64,000 nt of DNA from Paracoxiella cheracis (GTDB lineage Bacteria; Pseudomonadota; Gammaproteobacteria; Coxiellales; Coxiellaceae), in assembly GCF_049348705.1 (NCBI RefSeq), contig NZ_CP186485.1, forward strand, positions 2,046,001 to 2,110,000. The letters are read 5' to 3'. Below are positions 9,666 to 17,559 of the stretch, piece after piece. Positions within the stretch are counted from its first letter, which is position 1, and each line of letters starts with the position of its first letter. The notes beneath the pieces are model-generated. The model saw nothing but the letters and a program-made list of their open reading frames with translations. It had not been told where the DNA came from and ran no database searches. Position numbers and translations under genes: made by a program.

Positions 9666-11006
9666 CTAGGCATCACCCAACTGGCGTAACGGCTTGCCTG
9701 CTTCGATATTCTTTTCGATTTGCTCCAGCGAAACACCTTTGGTTTCAGGAACGAACAGAAAGAATACTATAAATGCGACACACGCTATTGCTAAAAAGAT
9801 TCCGAAAGTAATGGATGGGCCTAAATGAGTGAGCGTTATTGGGAAGAAGAAGGCGACGATCACATTGGTAGCCCAATTAAATGCTACAGCCAATCCCATG
9901 CCGAGCCCACGCGCTTCAGTCGGAAAAATTTCAGAAGGAATCAACCAACAGGCAGGCCCAGTACCGATTGCTTGACTTGCAATGAAGATTACAAAACTTG
10001 CCATGATGGCCCAAGCTAATTCAATGGAGACTGCTGTATGAGCAAAAGCGGTGGTTGCAACAGCCAAACTAAATAATATTCCTCCAAGCCCAAACAATAA
10101 CATCTTACGTCGACCCAATCGATCGAGATAACGCACCGCAACTAAGGTAAATAAAACATTAACCATACCGATACCGGCGGTGGCTAAAATCAAACTCGTT
10201 GCTTTGGTTAAACCCGCTGTCTGAAAAATAGTCGGCGCATAGTAAATAATGGCATTAATTCCAACCGCTTGCGTAAAGATACTCACCGCAATACCGAGCA
10301 GTAATACGCGCATAAATCCTAAATTTATCAACTGACGATACGTGAGTGGCTCTTGTGACACGACCGATTTAATTTGATTAAACTCTTGCTTAGAATCATC
10401 GCCATGTATTGCCCCCAAAATTTCTTTCGCTCGAGCAATCTTACCTTTTGTCACTAACCAACGTGGACTTTCAGGCAATGAGAAAATGCATATTAATAAA
10501 ATTAATGCCGGGATGAAACCACAGCCCAACATATAACGCCACTGCCCCTGTGAAGCAAAAATGTAATCCACAAGGTAAGACAACATGATGCCAACGGTGA
10601 TTGCCAATTGATTCAACGTCACTAAAGCACCACGATTCTCTTGTTTAGCAATTTCAGCAATATATACCGGTGCAGAGTAAGAGCCCAAACCCACTGCAAA
10701 ACCTAAAATAAGACGCGAAGCAATTAACACTTCAACATTGGGTGATAATGCACTGGTAATCGAACCGATGAAATAAAGAAGCGCAGTAATAAATAAAATT
10801 CGTTTTCGGCCCAAGACGTCATTTAGCCGACCGCAAAACGCAGCCGCAACCAGCGCACCAAAAGGCACGGCACTAACAACAACACCGAGTTCAGTGGTAG
10901 TCATTAGAAATGTTTTTTTGAGGAATAGCATTGCGCCAGAAATGATTCCGGTATCATAACCGAACAATAAGCCCGCTAACGCAGCAACAATGGCAAGTAA
11001 ATACAT
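9666..11006 (-). CDS. Major facilitator superfamily sugar:H+ symporter (sugar porter family)
   Basis: Inner-membrane 12-helix transporter of the GalP/XylE/AraE type, 446 aa. Diagnostic motifs are GYDTGIISGA in helix 1, GRLNDVLGRKR in the loop after helix 2, PESPRWL at the end of helix 6, YLDRLGRRK between helices 8 and 9, and VPETKGVSLEQIE after helix 12. The substrate (glucose, xylose, galactose or arabinose) cannot be told from sequence. It is co-oriented with ftsI and murE and sits where those genes normally touch; a separate promoter upstream suggests it is an independent insertion in the cluster. Confidence 0.9.
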   Translation of the reverse strand: MYLLAIVAALAGLLFGYDTGIISGAMLFLKKTFLMTTTELGVVVSAVPFGALVAAAFCGRLNDVLGRKRILFITALLYFIGSITSALSPNVEVLIASRLILGFAVGLGSYSAPVYIAEIAKQENRGALVTLNQLAITVGIMLSYLVDYIFASQGQWRYMLGCGFIPALILLICIFSLPESPRWLVTKGKIARAKEILGAIHGDDSKQEFNQIKSVVSQEPLTYRQLINLGFMRVLLLGIAVSIFTQAVGINAIIYYAPTIFQTAGLTKATSLILATAGIGMVNVLFTLVAVRYLDRLGRRKMLLFGLGGILFSLAVATTAFAHTAVSIELAWAIMASFVIFIASQAIGTGPACWLIPSEIFPTEARGLGMGLAVAFNWATNVIVAFFFPITLTHLGPSITFGIFLAIACVAFIVFFLFVPETKGVSLEQIEKNIEAGKPLRQLGDA

Positions 11007-11054
11007 ATATATTTATATAATTTTTAGATAACTTTAACTACTCGATTGTTCGGC

Positions 11055-11060
11055 ATTATA
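11055..11060 (-). promoter_or_regulatory. Probable -10 box for the sugar transporter gene
   Basis: A perfect TATAAT on the minus strand, about 50 nt before the transporter start. The best -35 candidate is TTGGGT with an 18-nt spacer, which is weak. Confidence 0.4.
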
Positions 11061-11140
11061 TCAAAATTGTCTGGTGAAACCCAATCTAAATAAACAATAA
11101 TGATCAATAAGTTATAGAATCACTCCTAAGAGAGGTTGCA

Positions 11141-12847
11141 TCATTTTTTCCCATTTGGCGAGGCCAGCGGAATTAACCCTGCTTTACTGTACGCAGACTT
11201 TAAATCGTCCGGCGGAATATCCAATAAGCGCAAAGCACCGCTCATTACCTTTGAAAAAACTGGCGCTGCAACGATACCCCCAAAATGACGCTCTTGTGGA
11301 TCACGTAACACCACCGCAACAACAAGTTTTGGATCACTCGCCGGCGCTGCGCCGACAAACGAAGACATATAGCGATGCTTATAGTAACCATTTGGCCCAG
11401 CGATATAAGCTGTACCAGTTTTACCGGAAACACGATAACCCGCCACGGCAGCCCGTGTTCCCGTCCCACCTTTTTGCACAACCGTTTCCAACATTTTAAT
11501 AACGGTATTAGCAACGTCTTGTGGCAGCACGCGAATACCCGCTGGCACCTTATCCCGTTTTATAAAAGTCACAGGAATTTTAATACCGCCATCGGCTAAA
11601 ATTGCATAGCCATGTGCAAGCTGTAATGTTGTTATGGCAACACCATAACCATAAGCTAACGTTGCAACAACACTCGGCACCCAGGTCTGATGTGGAATTA
11701 ACGTACCTGTTGCTTCACCTGGAAAGCCACTGCGAGTTCTTTCCCCAAATCCAAGCTCGGTTAATAAATCGTAATAATGTGCGGGTTGTAGTGATAATAA
11801 AATCTTCGCCGCAGCGATGTTACTGGATTTTTGCAATAACTCTGTTAACGTCACTATACCGTAATTTAAACCATCATCGCTGATTCGGTAACCTCCGATT
11901 TTCATCCAACCAGGATCTGTATCAATTTTTGTATCAGGCGTGTATTTTCCGCTCTCTAGAGCAAAAGCAATCGTAAATGCCTTCATGACGGAACCCAATT
12001 CAAACATGTCCGTTACGGCTCGATTGCGATAACGGCCATCGTGATCTTTAGGGCGATTGTTTGGATTATAGGAAGGCTGATTCACCATCGCTAAAATCTC
12101 ACCGGTTTTTACATTCAATACGACAATTGAACCGGACTGCGCCTGATATTTAGTTACCGCTTCTTTTAAGGCGCGATACGCTAAATATTGAACTCGATGA
12201 TCTAGACTCAACACCAAGTCGTGACCTTGTTGTGGTTTTTTTAAAAACGCAACATTAGCAATCACATGGCCCAAACGGTCTTTTAGCACTTCTTTTTTTC
12301 CAGGCATCCCACCTAACCACTTATTAAATGCAAGTTCTAAACCTTCTTGACCTCGATCATCGATGTTGGTTAACCCCACCACATGCGCTGTTACTTCTCC
12401 TTCTGGATAATAACGCCGATATTCTCGTTGAAAATGCACGCCCGGAATTTTTAGTGCTCTTATTTGGTCTGAAATAAATGGTGGGTTCCCACGTTTTAAA
12501 TATACAAATTCATGATCACCAACTTTACGTGCACGCCGTTGAATAAAACTCACGGGAATTTGCAAAATAGCTGAAAGTTTTTGCAACTGTTGAGGAGTTG
12601 CCTGAAACTGCTCTGGATTAATCCATACTGAGTCGACTGGGGTGCTTATAGCCAGCGGAGACCCCAGTCGATCAGTAATCATGCCGCGATAAGCCGGAAT
12701 ATTGACTTTACGGAGGATCCTCGCCTTACTTTGTCTCAGTAAAAAGGATCTATCTAGGATGTTTAAATCTATCAAACGCCATAATAGTCCGGCTAACGCG
12801 ACGCACAACAATAACCATAATGTATATAGTCGCCACGAAGAACCCAT
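11141..12847 (-). CDS. ftsI: Peptidoglycan transpeptidase FtsI (penicillin-binding protein 3)
   Basis: Division-specific DD-transpeptidase anchored by one N-terminal membrane segment (about residues 8-28) with its catalytic domain in the periplasm; partner of FtsW. 568 aa, similar to the usual 580-590. The three active-site motifs are SVMK (nucleophile S286), SSN at 341-343 and KTGT at 477-480, and the pedestal motif RGMITDR precedes them. It abuts ftsL (start 1 nt upstream of this start), as in other gammaproteobacteria. It is the last gene of the upstream half of the cluster, since murE does not follow. Confidence 0.97.
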   Translation of the reverse strand: MGSSWRLYTLWLLLCVALAGLLWRLIDLNILDRSFLLRQSKARILRKVNIPAYRGMITDRLGSPLAISTPVDSVWINPEQFQATPQQLQKLSAILQIPVSFIQRRARKVGDHEFVYLKRGNPPFISDQIRALKIPGVHFQREYRRYYPEGEVTAHVVGLTNIDDRGQEGLELAFNKWLGGMPGKKEVLKDRLGHVIANVAFLKKPQQGHDLVLSLDHRVQYLAYRALKEAVTKYQAQSGSIVVLNVKTGEILAMVNQPSYNPNNRPKDHDGRYRNRAVTDMFELGSVMKAFTIAFALESGKYTPDTKIDTDPGWMKIGGYRISDDGLNYGIVTLTELLQKSSNIAAAKILLSLQPAHYYDLLTELGFGERTRSGFPGEATGTLIPHQTWVPSVVATLAYGYGVAITTLQLAHGYAILADGGIKIPVTFIKRDKVPAGIRVLPQDVANTVIKMLETVVQKGGTGTRAAVAGYRVSGKTGTAYIAGPNGYYKHRYMSSFVGAAPASDPKLVVAVVLRDPQERHFGGIVAAPVFSKVMSGALRLLDIPPDDLKSAYSKAGLIPLASPNGKK

Positions 12848-13210
12848 CTATCGAGCCGCATCTGCATCATTACTCTCAACTAAGACAATGTCTTTAGCAC
12901 TGGGAACAATCATTCCTAATTGTTTTTGTGCTATTTGTTGTATGCGCAACTGGGTAGACCAGGTACTTTGTTCCAGCAATAATTTCCCCCATTGTATTAA
13001 CGATTGAGCCTTTTCTGCCTGCAACGCTTGGTATTGTATAAACAAGCGCCGATTCAAATCTTTCATGTAAATAACACCGAGCGCCGACAATAAAACCCCG
13101 AACACAAAAAACGTAACAACGACGCCACGTAATGTAGCTCGGAAAACCCCTATCTTGCCAAGCCGAACTCGAACTCCTTGGGCTGCGATGGCGCGAATTG
13201 CCGTGTTCAT
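12848..13210 (-). CDS. ftsL: Cell division protein FtsL
   Basis: Small bitopic divisome protein that pairs with FtsB and FtsQ through a periplasmic coiled coil and activates FtsWI. 120 aa: a basic cytoplasmic tail, one transmembrane helix near residues 30-48, then a region rich in leucine, glutamine and lysine ending QKQLGMIVPS, the usual FtsL tail. The call rests on topology, size and its place between rsmH and ftsI. Overlaps rsmH by 4 nt. Confidence 0.92.
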   Translation of the reverse strand: MNTAIRAIAAQGVRVRLGKIGVFRATLRGVVVTFFVFGVLLSALGVIYMKDLNRRLFIQYQALQAEKAQSLIQWGKLLLEQSTWSTQLRIQQIAQKQLGMIVPSAKDIVLVESNDADAAR

Positions 13211-14139
13211 GCTAATTTCTCCGCTATGCGTAAGCGGGCGCTGCGCGCCCGCGGGTTATAGATAATTTCCGTTTCGCTTGGTCTAATCAGGGAGCCAACC
13301 TTACGTAAACGGCGCCTAATTTGCTTATCTGGAATCGGTAAATCGTGCGGGTAATCATCTCCCCGCACTTCACGTTGAATAAAACGTTTTACAATACGAT
13401 CCTCTAGCGAGTGAAAGCTTATTACACATAAGCGTCCACCCACTGCCAAACTGTCTAAACACTGTTGCAAACCTTCGCGCAAGTCTTCTAACTCGCGATT
13501 AATAAAAATCCGAATGGCTTGAAAACTGCGCGTTGCTGGATGTTTTTTTAATTCACGAGTGGGACTCGACTTTGCAATAATGTCGGCCAATTGTTTTGTT
13601 CTCGTGATGGGCTGTATCGCTCTTTCTGCAACGATTGCTCTTGCAATGCGTCGCGAATACCGCTCTTCGCCATATTCAAAGAGTACCCGACTAATTTCAT
13701 TTTCTGCTGCCTGGTTAATCCAAGTCGCAGCATCCATGCCTTGCTCAGAATTCATTCTCATATCCAAAGGTCCATCTTTTAAAAAACTAAATCCCCGTTC
13801 TGGATCATCCAGTTGAGGGGATGAAACCCCCAAATCCAATAAAATTCCATCTACCTTTCCGTGGCAACCGCGATCCTGCATCACCGCTTCTAACTCTGCA
13901 AACGATTTGTGCACGATGCAGAACCGCGGATCACGGAAGGGCCCGACTTTCCCGATCGCTATAGCGGATGGATCTTTGTCTAATGCTATTAATCGACCAT
14001 CGGGCCCTAAGCGCTGCAAAATAACTCGACTGTGTCCTCCTCGTCCAAACGTCCCATCGACGTATATACCGTTTGGCTTAATGGCCAAACCCTCGACCAC
14101 TTCATTCAATAACACTGGTTGGTGATCGCCTCGCCCCAT
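13207..14139 (-). CDS. rsmH: 16S rRNA (cytosine-1402-N4) methyltransferase RsmH
   Basis: S-adenosylmethionine-dependent methyltransferase that modifies C1402 in the ribosomal P site; formerly mraW. 310 aa, standard length. Motifs seen are HQPVLLNEVVEGL at the N-terminus, the SAM-binding GTFGRGGHS near residue 30, DLGVSSPQLD, and near the C-terminus VISFHSLEDRIVK. It starts on the last base of mraZ and overlaps ftsL by 4 nt, so the mraZ-rsmH-ftsL-ftsI block is one transcription unit. Confidence 0.97.
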   Translation of the reverse strand: MGRGDHQPVLLNEVVEGLAIKPNGIYVDGTFGRGGHSRVILQRLGPDGRLIALDKDPSAIAIGKVGPFRDPRFCIVHKSFAELEAVMQDRGCHGKVDGILLDLGVSSPQLDDPERGFSFLKDGPLDMRMNSEQGMDAATWINQAAENEISRVLFEYGEERYSRRIARAIVAERAIQPITRTKQLADIIAKSSPTRELKKHPATRSFQAIRIFINRELEDLREGLQQCLDSLAVGGRLCVISFHSLEDRIVKRFIQREVRGDDYPHDLPIPDKQIRRRLRKVGSLIRPSETEIIYNPRARSARLRIAEKLA

Positions 14140-14603
14140 TAGAGTGAAAGCAATTTTAATTCAGGTGGAAGATCACCTTTATCTTCACCGTTAACTTTCT
14201 CTCCCAACCACTCTTCACGAGCCATATTCCATTGCGACTCACCCCAGATTTCAAATTTTTTACCCTGTCCTACTAACATGACGGTCGGACCAAGACCGGC
14301 ATATTCTCGTAGCACGGATGGAATTAGAACACGACCTGTGCGATCTAATTCCACCTCGGTGGCATGTCCAATGAGTAATCGTTGAATTCGTCTGCTGAGC
14401 GGATGGTAACTGGGCAGGTCTTCCAACTTCCGCTCAATATGTTCCCAATGTGGGTAGGGGTACATCAATAAGCAACGTTCTTCTGTGTCAATTGTAAGCA
14501 CAACAATACGGTCTGCTTCATTTTTGACCAGATCTCGATATCGTGAAGGGATTGCTAGCCGTCCCTTGGCATCGATATTGATGGCTGTAAGCCCACGGAA
14601 CAT
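14139..14603 (-). CDS. mraZ: Transcriptional regulator MraZ
   Basis: DNA-binding protein of the dcw cluster with two SpoVT-AbrB half-domains; it forms rings and binds its own promoter region. 154 aa from the ATG at 14603, chosen because MFRGLTAINID is the usual N-terminus and GGGAG lies 8 nt upstream; the frame is open to 14630 but that adds only nine unconvincing residues. The paired DxxGR motifs are DAKGRLAIPSRY and DRTGRVLIPS. First gene of the cluster. Confidence 0.95.
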   Translation of the reverse strand: MFRGLTAINIDAKGRLAIPSRYRDLVKNEADRIVVLTIDTEERCLLMYPYPHWEHIERKLEDLPSYHPLSRRIQRLLIGHATEVELDRTGRVLIPSVLREYAGLGPTVMLVGQGKKFEIWGESQWNMAREEWLGEKVNGEDKGDLPPELKLLSL

Positions 14604-14628
14604 TTCTTTTACTCCCACATTTGTCCAC

Positions 14629-14658
14629 ATTATACCACTTTTTTACACGAAGAGTCTA
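14629..14658 (-). promoter_or_regulatory. Candidate mraZ operon promoter
   Basis: Perfect TATAAT at 14629-14634 on the minus strand, an 18-nt spacer and TAGACT (4 of 6) as -35. Transcription would start about 20 nt before the mraZ ATG. The downstream sequence contains GTGGACAAATGTGGGAG, whose two TGG-containing steps about 10 nt apart resemble MraZ-binding repeats; the self-regulation reading is inference. Confidence 0.45.
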
Positions 14659-14671
14659 TTCTGATGACAAC

Positions 14672-14756
14672 AATCGTCATCCCAAACGCAGCAAAGCACC
14701 GTCGTCCTGAGTGAAGCGGGCAACACAGGTGGAGTCGAAGGATCTCGTGAATATAT
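14672..14756. repeat. Fragment of a dispersed intergenic repeat
   Basis: The stretch has GTCATCCC, GTCCTGAGTGAAGCGG and GTCGAAGGATCTC in series, wording typical of intergenic hairpin repeats in many intracellular proteobacteria. No second full copy is in this window. No gene is visible between mraZ and yajQ. Confidence 0.3.
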
Positions 14757-14800
14757 TGAGGTGCTTTGTGCTTTGGTGTGGGGACTGCCGCTACAATTTA

Positions 14801-15283
14801 CTAGTCCCTAAAATTTCCAAACTGGAGAGGAATCCCAATCTCGCTTTTTTCGAGCAAGGCGATAACTGCTTGTAAATCATCTCTTTTTTTACCCGTCACT
14901 CGAACTTGGTCACCCTGAATCGCCGCTTGCACCTTCATTTTTTGATCTTTGATTAACTTGATAATGTTTTTTGCCACATCTTGCTTGATACCTTCTTCAA
15001 GAGTGACGACCTGCTGAGCATTTTTATGTTGAATGACAGGATCCGCTGCTTTCATGTGTGCAAGATCAATCTGACGCTTAGTAAATTTATGGCGAAGGAT
15101 CTCCAACATTTGCTGCAATTGAAAATCGGCCTCAGCCTTTAGCGTTATCGTGTCTTTTTCATATTTGTAACTGGCATTGCTGCCCTTAAAATCAAAACGT
15201 GTAGTAACTTCCCGATTGGCCTGATCCACAGCATTCGCAACTTCGTGTTTATCCAGTTCACACATAATATCAAATGACGGCAT
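14801..15283 (-). CDS. yajQ: YajQ-family nucleotide-binding protein
   Basis: Cytoplasmic protein of the UPF0234/YajQ family; relatives bind nucleotides, and one in Xanthomonas binds cyclic di-GMP. 160 aa from the ATG at 15283, where MPSFDIMCELDKHEV is the conserved N-terminus and GGAG sits 7 nt upstream. Other family segments are TTRFDFKGS near residue 27 and the C-terminal KKRDDLQAVIALL. Monocistronic as far as visible. Confidence 0.92.
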   Translation of the reverse strand: MPSFDIMCELDKHEVANAVDQANREVTTRFDFKGSNASYKYEKDTITLKAEADFQLQQMLEILRHKFTKRQIDLAHMKAADPVIQHKNAQQVVTLEEGIKQDVAKNIIKLIKDQKMKVQAAIQGDQVRVTGKKRDDLQAVIALLEKSEIGIPLQFGNFRD

Positions 15284-15463
15284 GGCGCTTCTCCAAGTTA
15301 ATGATTTTAGGCTGAGTTCCCAGCGGTAAAAGTTTAACACCGAAATACAGGCAAGATAAACCTTAAGGAAAAGTTAAATAATAGGCTGACGTCTATCTCG
15401 TAACTCACTGACCAAAAAAGCAAATGATACACGAAATGCTTAGGCTCTCGCTAGAAAATGTAA

Positions 15464-15469
15464 TATAAT
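15464..15469 (+). promoter_or_regulatory. Possible -10 box before the 119-aa gene
   Basis: TATAAT at 15464-15469, about 58 nt before the start codon of the small gene at 15527; the -35 candidate TAGGCT with a 17-nt spacer is only a 3 of 6 match. Confidence 0.35.
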
Positions 15470-15526
15470 TGTAGTAATCCAATTGCATTATATTAGCCAA
15501 ATTATTTAAGTTTAAGGGGAAATCAA

Positions 15527-15886
15527 ATGGCGGCACCGGCAAAACAACCTAATAGCCTATTGTTTGCATTAAATACACCTTTAGATAATCGAAAACAACA
15601 GCAGGGCGATGAAAATAAAAAAGCATCGGGCTTGGTAAGTACTTTAGAGATCATTGAGCGAGCAATTGCAGCAGAACATACCGATGCAACAAGAACGCAA
15701 GAGGGACTCAAAAATTCAGCGCAGGCCGTAGCAAACGCACATCAAAATCAATCAAAAAATCCTCGTACTGTATCGAGTGCTGTTAACGCCTTTGGGGTTA
15801 TGCCTTCACGATATAAAAGTAGTGCTGAAACACGACAAGAAGAAAGCCCAAGCGAAGGAAGTACAAACATTCCAACATTGAAGTAA
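15527..15886 (+). CDS. Small hydrophilic protein of unknown function
   Basis: 119 aa, rich in Ala, Gln, Asn, Ser and Lys, with no signal peptide or membrane segment. I do not recognise a family. It is likely real: AAGGGG lies 8 nt before the ATG and a TATAAT box lies further upstream. Residues 37-60 could form a helix (ASGLVSTLEIIERAIAAEH). The C-terminal 20 residues contain a glutamate-rich patch (RQEESPSEG), a feature also seen in Dot/Icm-secreted effectors of Legionella relatives; that link is only suggestive. The orphan gene lies next to a cluster of repeats. Confidence 0.6.
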   Translation: MAAPAKQPNSLLFALNTPLDNRKQQQGDENKKASGLVSTLEIIERAIAAEHTDATRTQEGLKNSAQAVANAHQNQSKNPRTVSSAVNAFGVMPSRYKSSAETRQEESPSEGSTNIPTLK

Positions 15887-15928
15887 AACCTATCAATAAA
15901 AAAATCCATTTTGAGCTAACTAAAAAGT

Positions 15929-16059
15929 ATTTCAATTGCGGCAAAGAGAAAGAGTCCGTGTTTTAGGGCGTTAGTGCCAGGATGGCACTAAACAGCCACG
16001 GATGGCGATTCCCGAAAAACGCGGACTCTTTCTCGTACTGGCAAGCAATTGAAATTCAA
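15929..16059. repeat. Palindromic repeat family A, copy 1 (131 bp)
   Basis: Long imperfect palindrome: outer arms TTTCAATTGC / GCAATTGAAA, inner perfect 13-bp arms GAGAAAGAGTCCG / CGGACTCTTTCTC, and a central hairpin AGTGCCAGGATGGCACT. Nearly identical to 16347-16477. Not coding; small non-autonomous element (MITE-like) is my reading. Confidence 0.8.
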
Positions 16060-16247
16060 GGCTACGTGCCCTCGGGATACGGAGCGCCATTTGTGGGTGA
16101 TTTCCCGCGAAAAACGAGCCTCGCCATGCTCATGTATTATCTATACATTCCGCTGGCTCGTTCATTTTTCACGATAAATCCCATCACAACTGACACTCCG
16201 AAGATCACGTGTCACTCCTCGCTTCACTTGGAGTGACATGATTTTTC
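16060..16247. repeat. Intergenic palindromic sequence between repeat copies
   Basis: Contains an imperfect inverted repeat with arms around ACGAGCC (16113) and GGCTCGT (16154), and a clean hairpin GTCACTCC / GGAGTGAC near 16210-16237. No gene is visible in 15887-16533; the whole stretch is repeat-derived. Confidence 0.45.
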
Positions 16248-16346
16248 CATCCCTGATAACGGTTTGGATCCCGGATAATTTTGCACATCCTGGTGCAAAA
16301 TTTCCGGGATGACGAGGTTAGGTTGAGTCATCCACTCTCAAACAGC
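16248..16346. repeat. Repeat family B, copy 1
   Basis: About 99 bp sharing near-complete identity with 59512-59610. Core is a hairpin, CCCGGATAATTTTGCAC, loop ATCCTG, GTGCAAAATTTCCGGG, followed by a conserved tail ending in CTCTCAAACAGC. In both copies it runs directly into a family A repeat, so A and B travel together. Confidence 0.75.
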
Positions 16347-16477
16347 ATTTCAATTGCGGCAAAGAGAAAGAGTCCGTGTTTTAGGGCGTTAGTGCCAGGA
16401 TGGCACTAAGCAGCTAGGGATGGCGATTCCCGAAAAACGCGGACTCTTTCTCGTACTGGCAAGCAATTGAAATTCAA
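16347..16477. repeat. Palindromic repeat family A, copy 2 (131 bp)
   Basis: Same length and structure as the copy at 15929, with only a few substitutions, mainly in the central region. Lies just downstream of the tdh stop codon on the minus strand and could act as a transcript-end hairpin for kbl-tdh. Confidence 0.8.
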
Positions 16478-16533
16478 AAGCTACATGAGCATTCCGAGCG
16501 ATTTTTTTTCACAGAGATTGGCCGTTAATGGCA

Positions 16534-17559
16534 TTACAACCAATTTAGGATCACTTTGCCGGCCTGCCCACCCAACATCACATCAAACCCCTGCTGAAAA
16601 TCATCAACGTGAAACTGATGGGTAATCACCGGCGAAATATCACAACCGTTTTGCAACATGCCGATCATCTTATACCACGTTTCAAACATGCGACGACCGT
16701 AAATACCTTTGATGGTGAGACTTTTAAAAACGACACGATGCCAATCGATCGCAAAATCTTCTGGCGGAATACCGAGAAAAGCAATGTTACCGCCGTTATT
16801 CATGTGGGCTAGCATATCGCGAAACGCTTGGGGGTTTCCGGACATCTCCAAACCCACATCAAACCCTTCCCTCATGCCAAGTTGCGTCATCACATCATTT
16901 AATGAAATATTTTTCGGATTCACGGCGAGTGTTGCACCCATTTTTTTAGCGAGCGACAAACGATAGTCGTTCACATCGGTCACAACTACATGACGCGCAC
17001 CGACATTTCGCGCAATCGCCGCGGCCATCAAACCAACTGGCCCTGCACCGGTGATTAAAACATCTTCGCCGACCATGTCGAATTCCAGCGCAGAGTGTGC
17101 GGCATTACCAAACGGATCCAGAATCGCAGCGAGGTCATCGCTCACACCGTCTGGAATTTTATACGTGTTTATGTCGGGAAGCGCTAAATACTCGGCGAAA
17201 GCGCCCGGACAATGGCAACCTAAACCTAGCGTGTTTCGACATAAATGCCGTTTTCCCGCGCGACAATTGCGGCAATGCCCGCAAGTCAGATGCCCCTCAC
17301 CCGACACGCGATCGCCGACGGTAAATCCTTTGGCATCTTCACCGCAAGTAACTACCTCACCAACAAATTCGTGACCGACATGCATCGGAACAGGAATCGT
17401 TTTTTGAGCCCACTCATCCCATTTATAAATATGTAAATCGGTGCCACAAATAGCAGTCTTGCGAATTTTAATGAGCACTTCGTTGCGTTTGAGTTCTGGC
17501 TTTGGCGCTTCATGCAACCACAATCCGGGTTCTTTTTTTAACTTTGAAAGGACTTTCAT
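16534..17559 (-). CDS. tdh: L-threonine 3-dehydrogenase
   Basis: Zinc-dependent medium-chain dehydrogenase that oxidises L-threonine to 2-amino-3-ketobutyrate with NAD+. 341 aa, as in E. coli. Catalytic zinc ligands C38 and H63-E64 are in place, with T40 and H43 of the relay; the structural-zinc cysteines lie in GHLTCGHCRNCRAGKRHLC near residues 93-111. The Rossmann motif GAGPVG follows near 170. The start overlaps the kbl stop by 4 nt, so the two enzymes of the threonine-to-glycine pathway are co-expressed. Confidence 0.97.
   Translation of the reverse strand: MKVLSKLKKEPGLWLHEAPKPELKRNEVLIKIRKTAICGTDLHIYKWDEWAQKTIPVPMHVGHEFVGEVVTCGEDAKGFTVGDRVSGEGHLTCGHCRNCRAGKRHLCRNTLGLGCHCPGAFAEYLALPDINTYKIPDGVSDDLAAILDPFGNAAHSALEFDMVGEDVLITGAGPVGLMAAAIARNVGARHVVVTDVNDYRLSLAKKMGATLAVNPKNISLNDVMTQLGMREGFDVGLEMSGNPQAFRDMLAHMNNGGNIAFLGIPPEDFAIDWHRVVFKSLTIKGIYGRRMFETWYKMIGMLQNGCDISPVITHQFHVDDFQQGFDVMLGGQAGKVILNWL

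Noticed and set aside
10081..10140. Transporter gene as a lateral transfer by composition
   Set aside because: Base and codon use look like the neighbours by eye; only the position is unusual.
15929..16477. Closely spaced similar repeats considered as a CRISPR array
   Set aside because: Only two 131-bp copies about 290 bp apart, no regular spacers, no cas genes, and other copies are dispersed.
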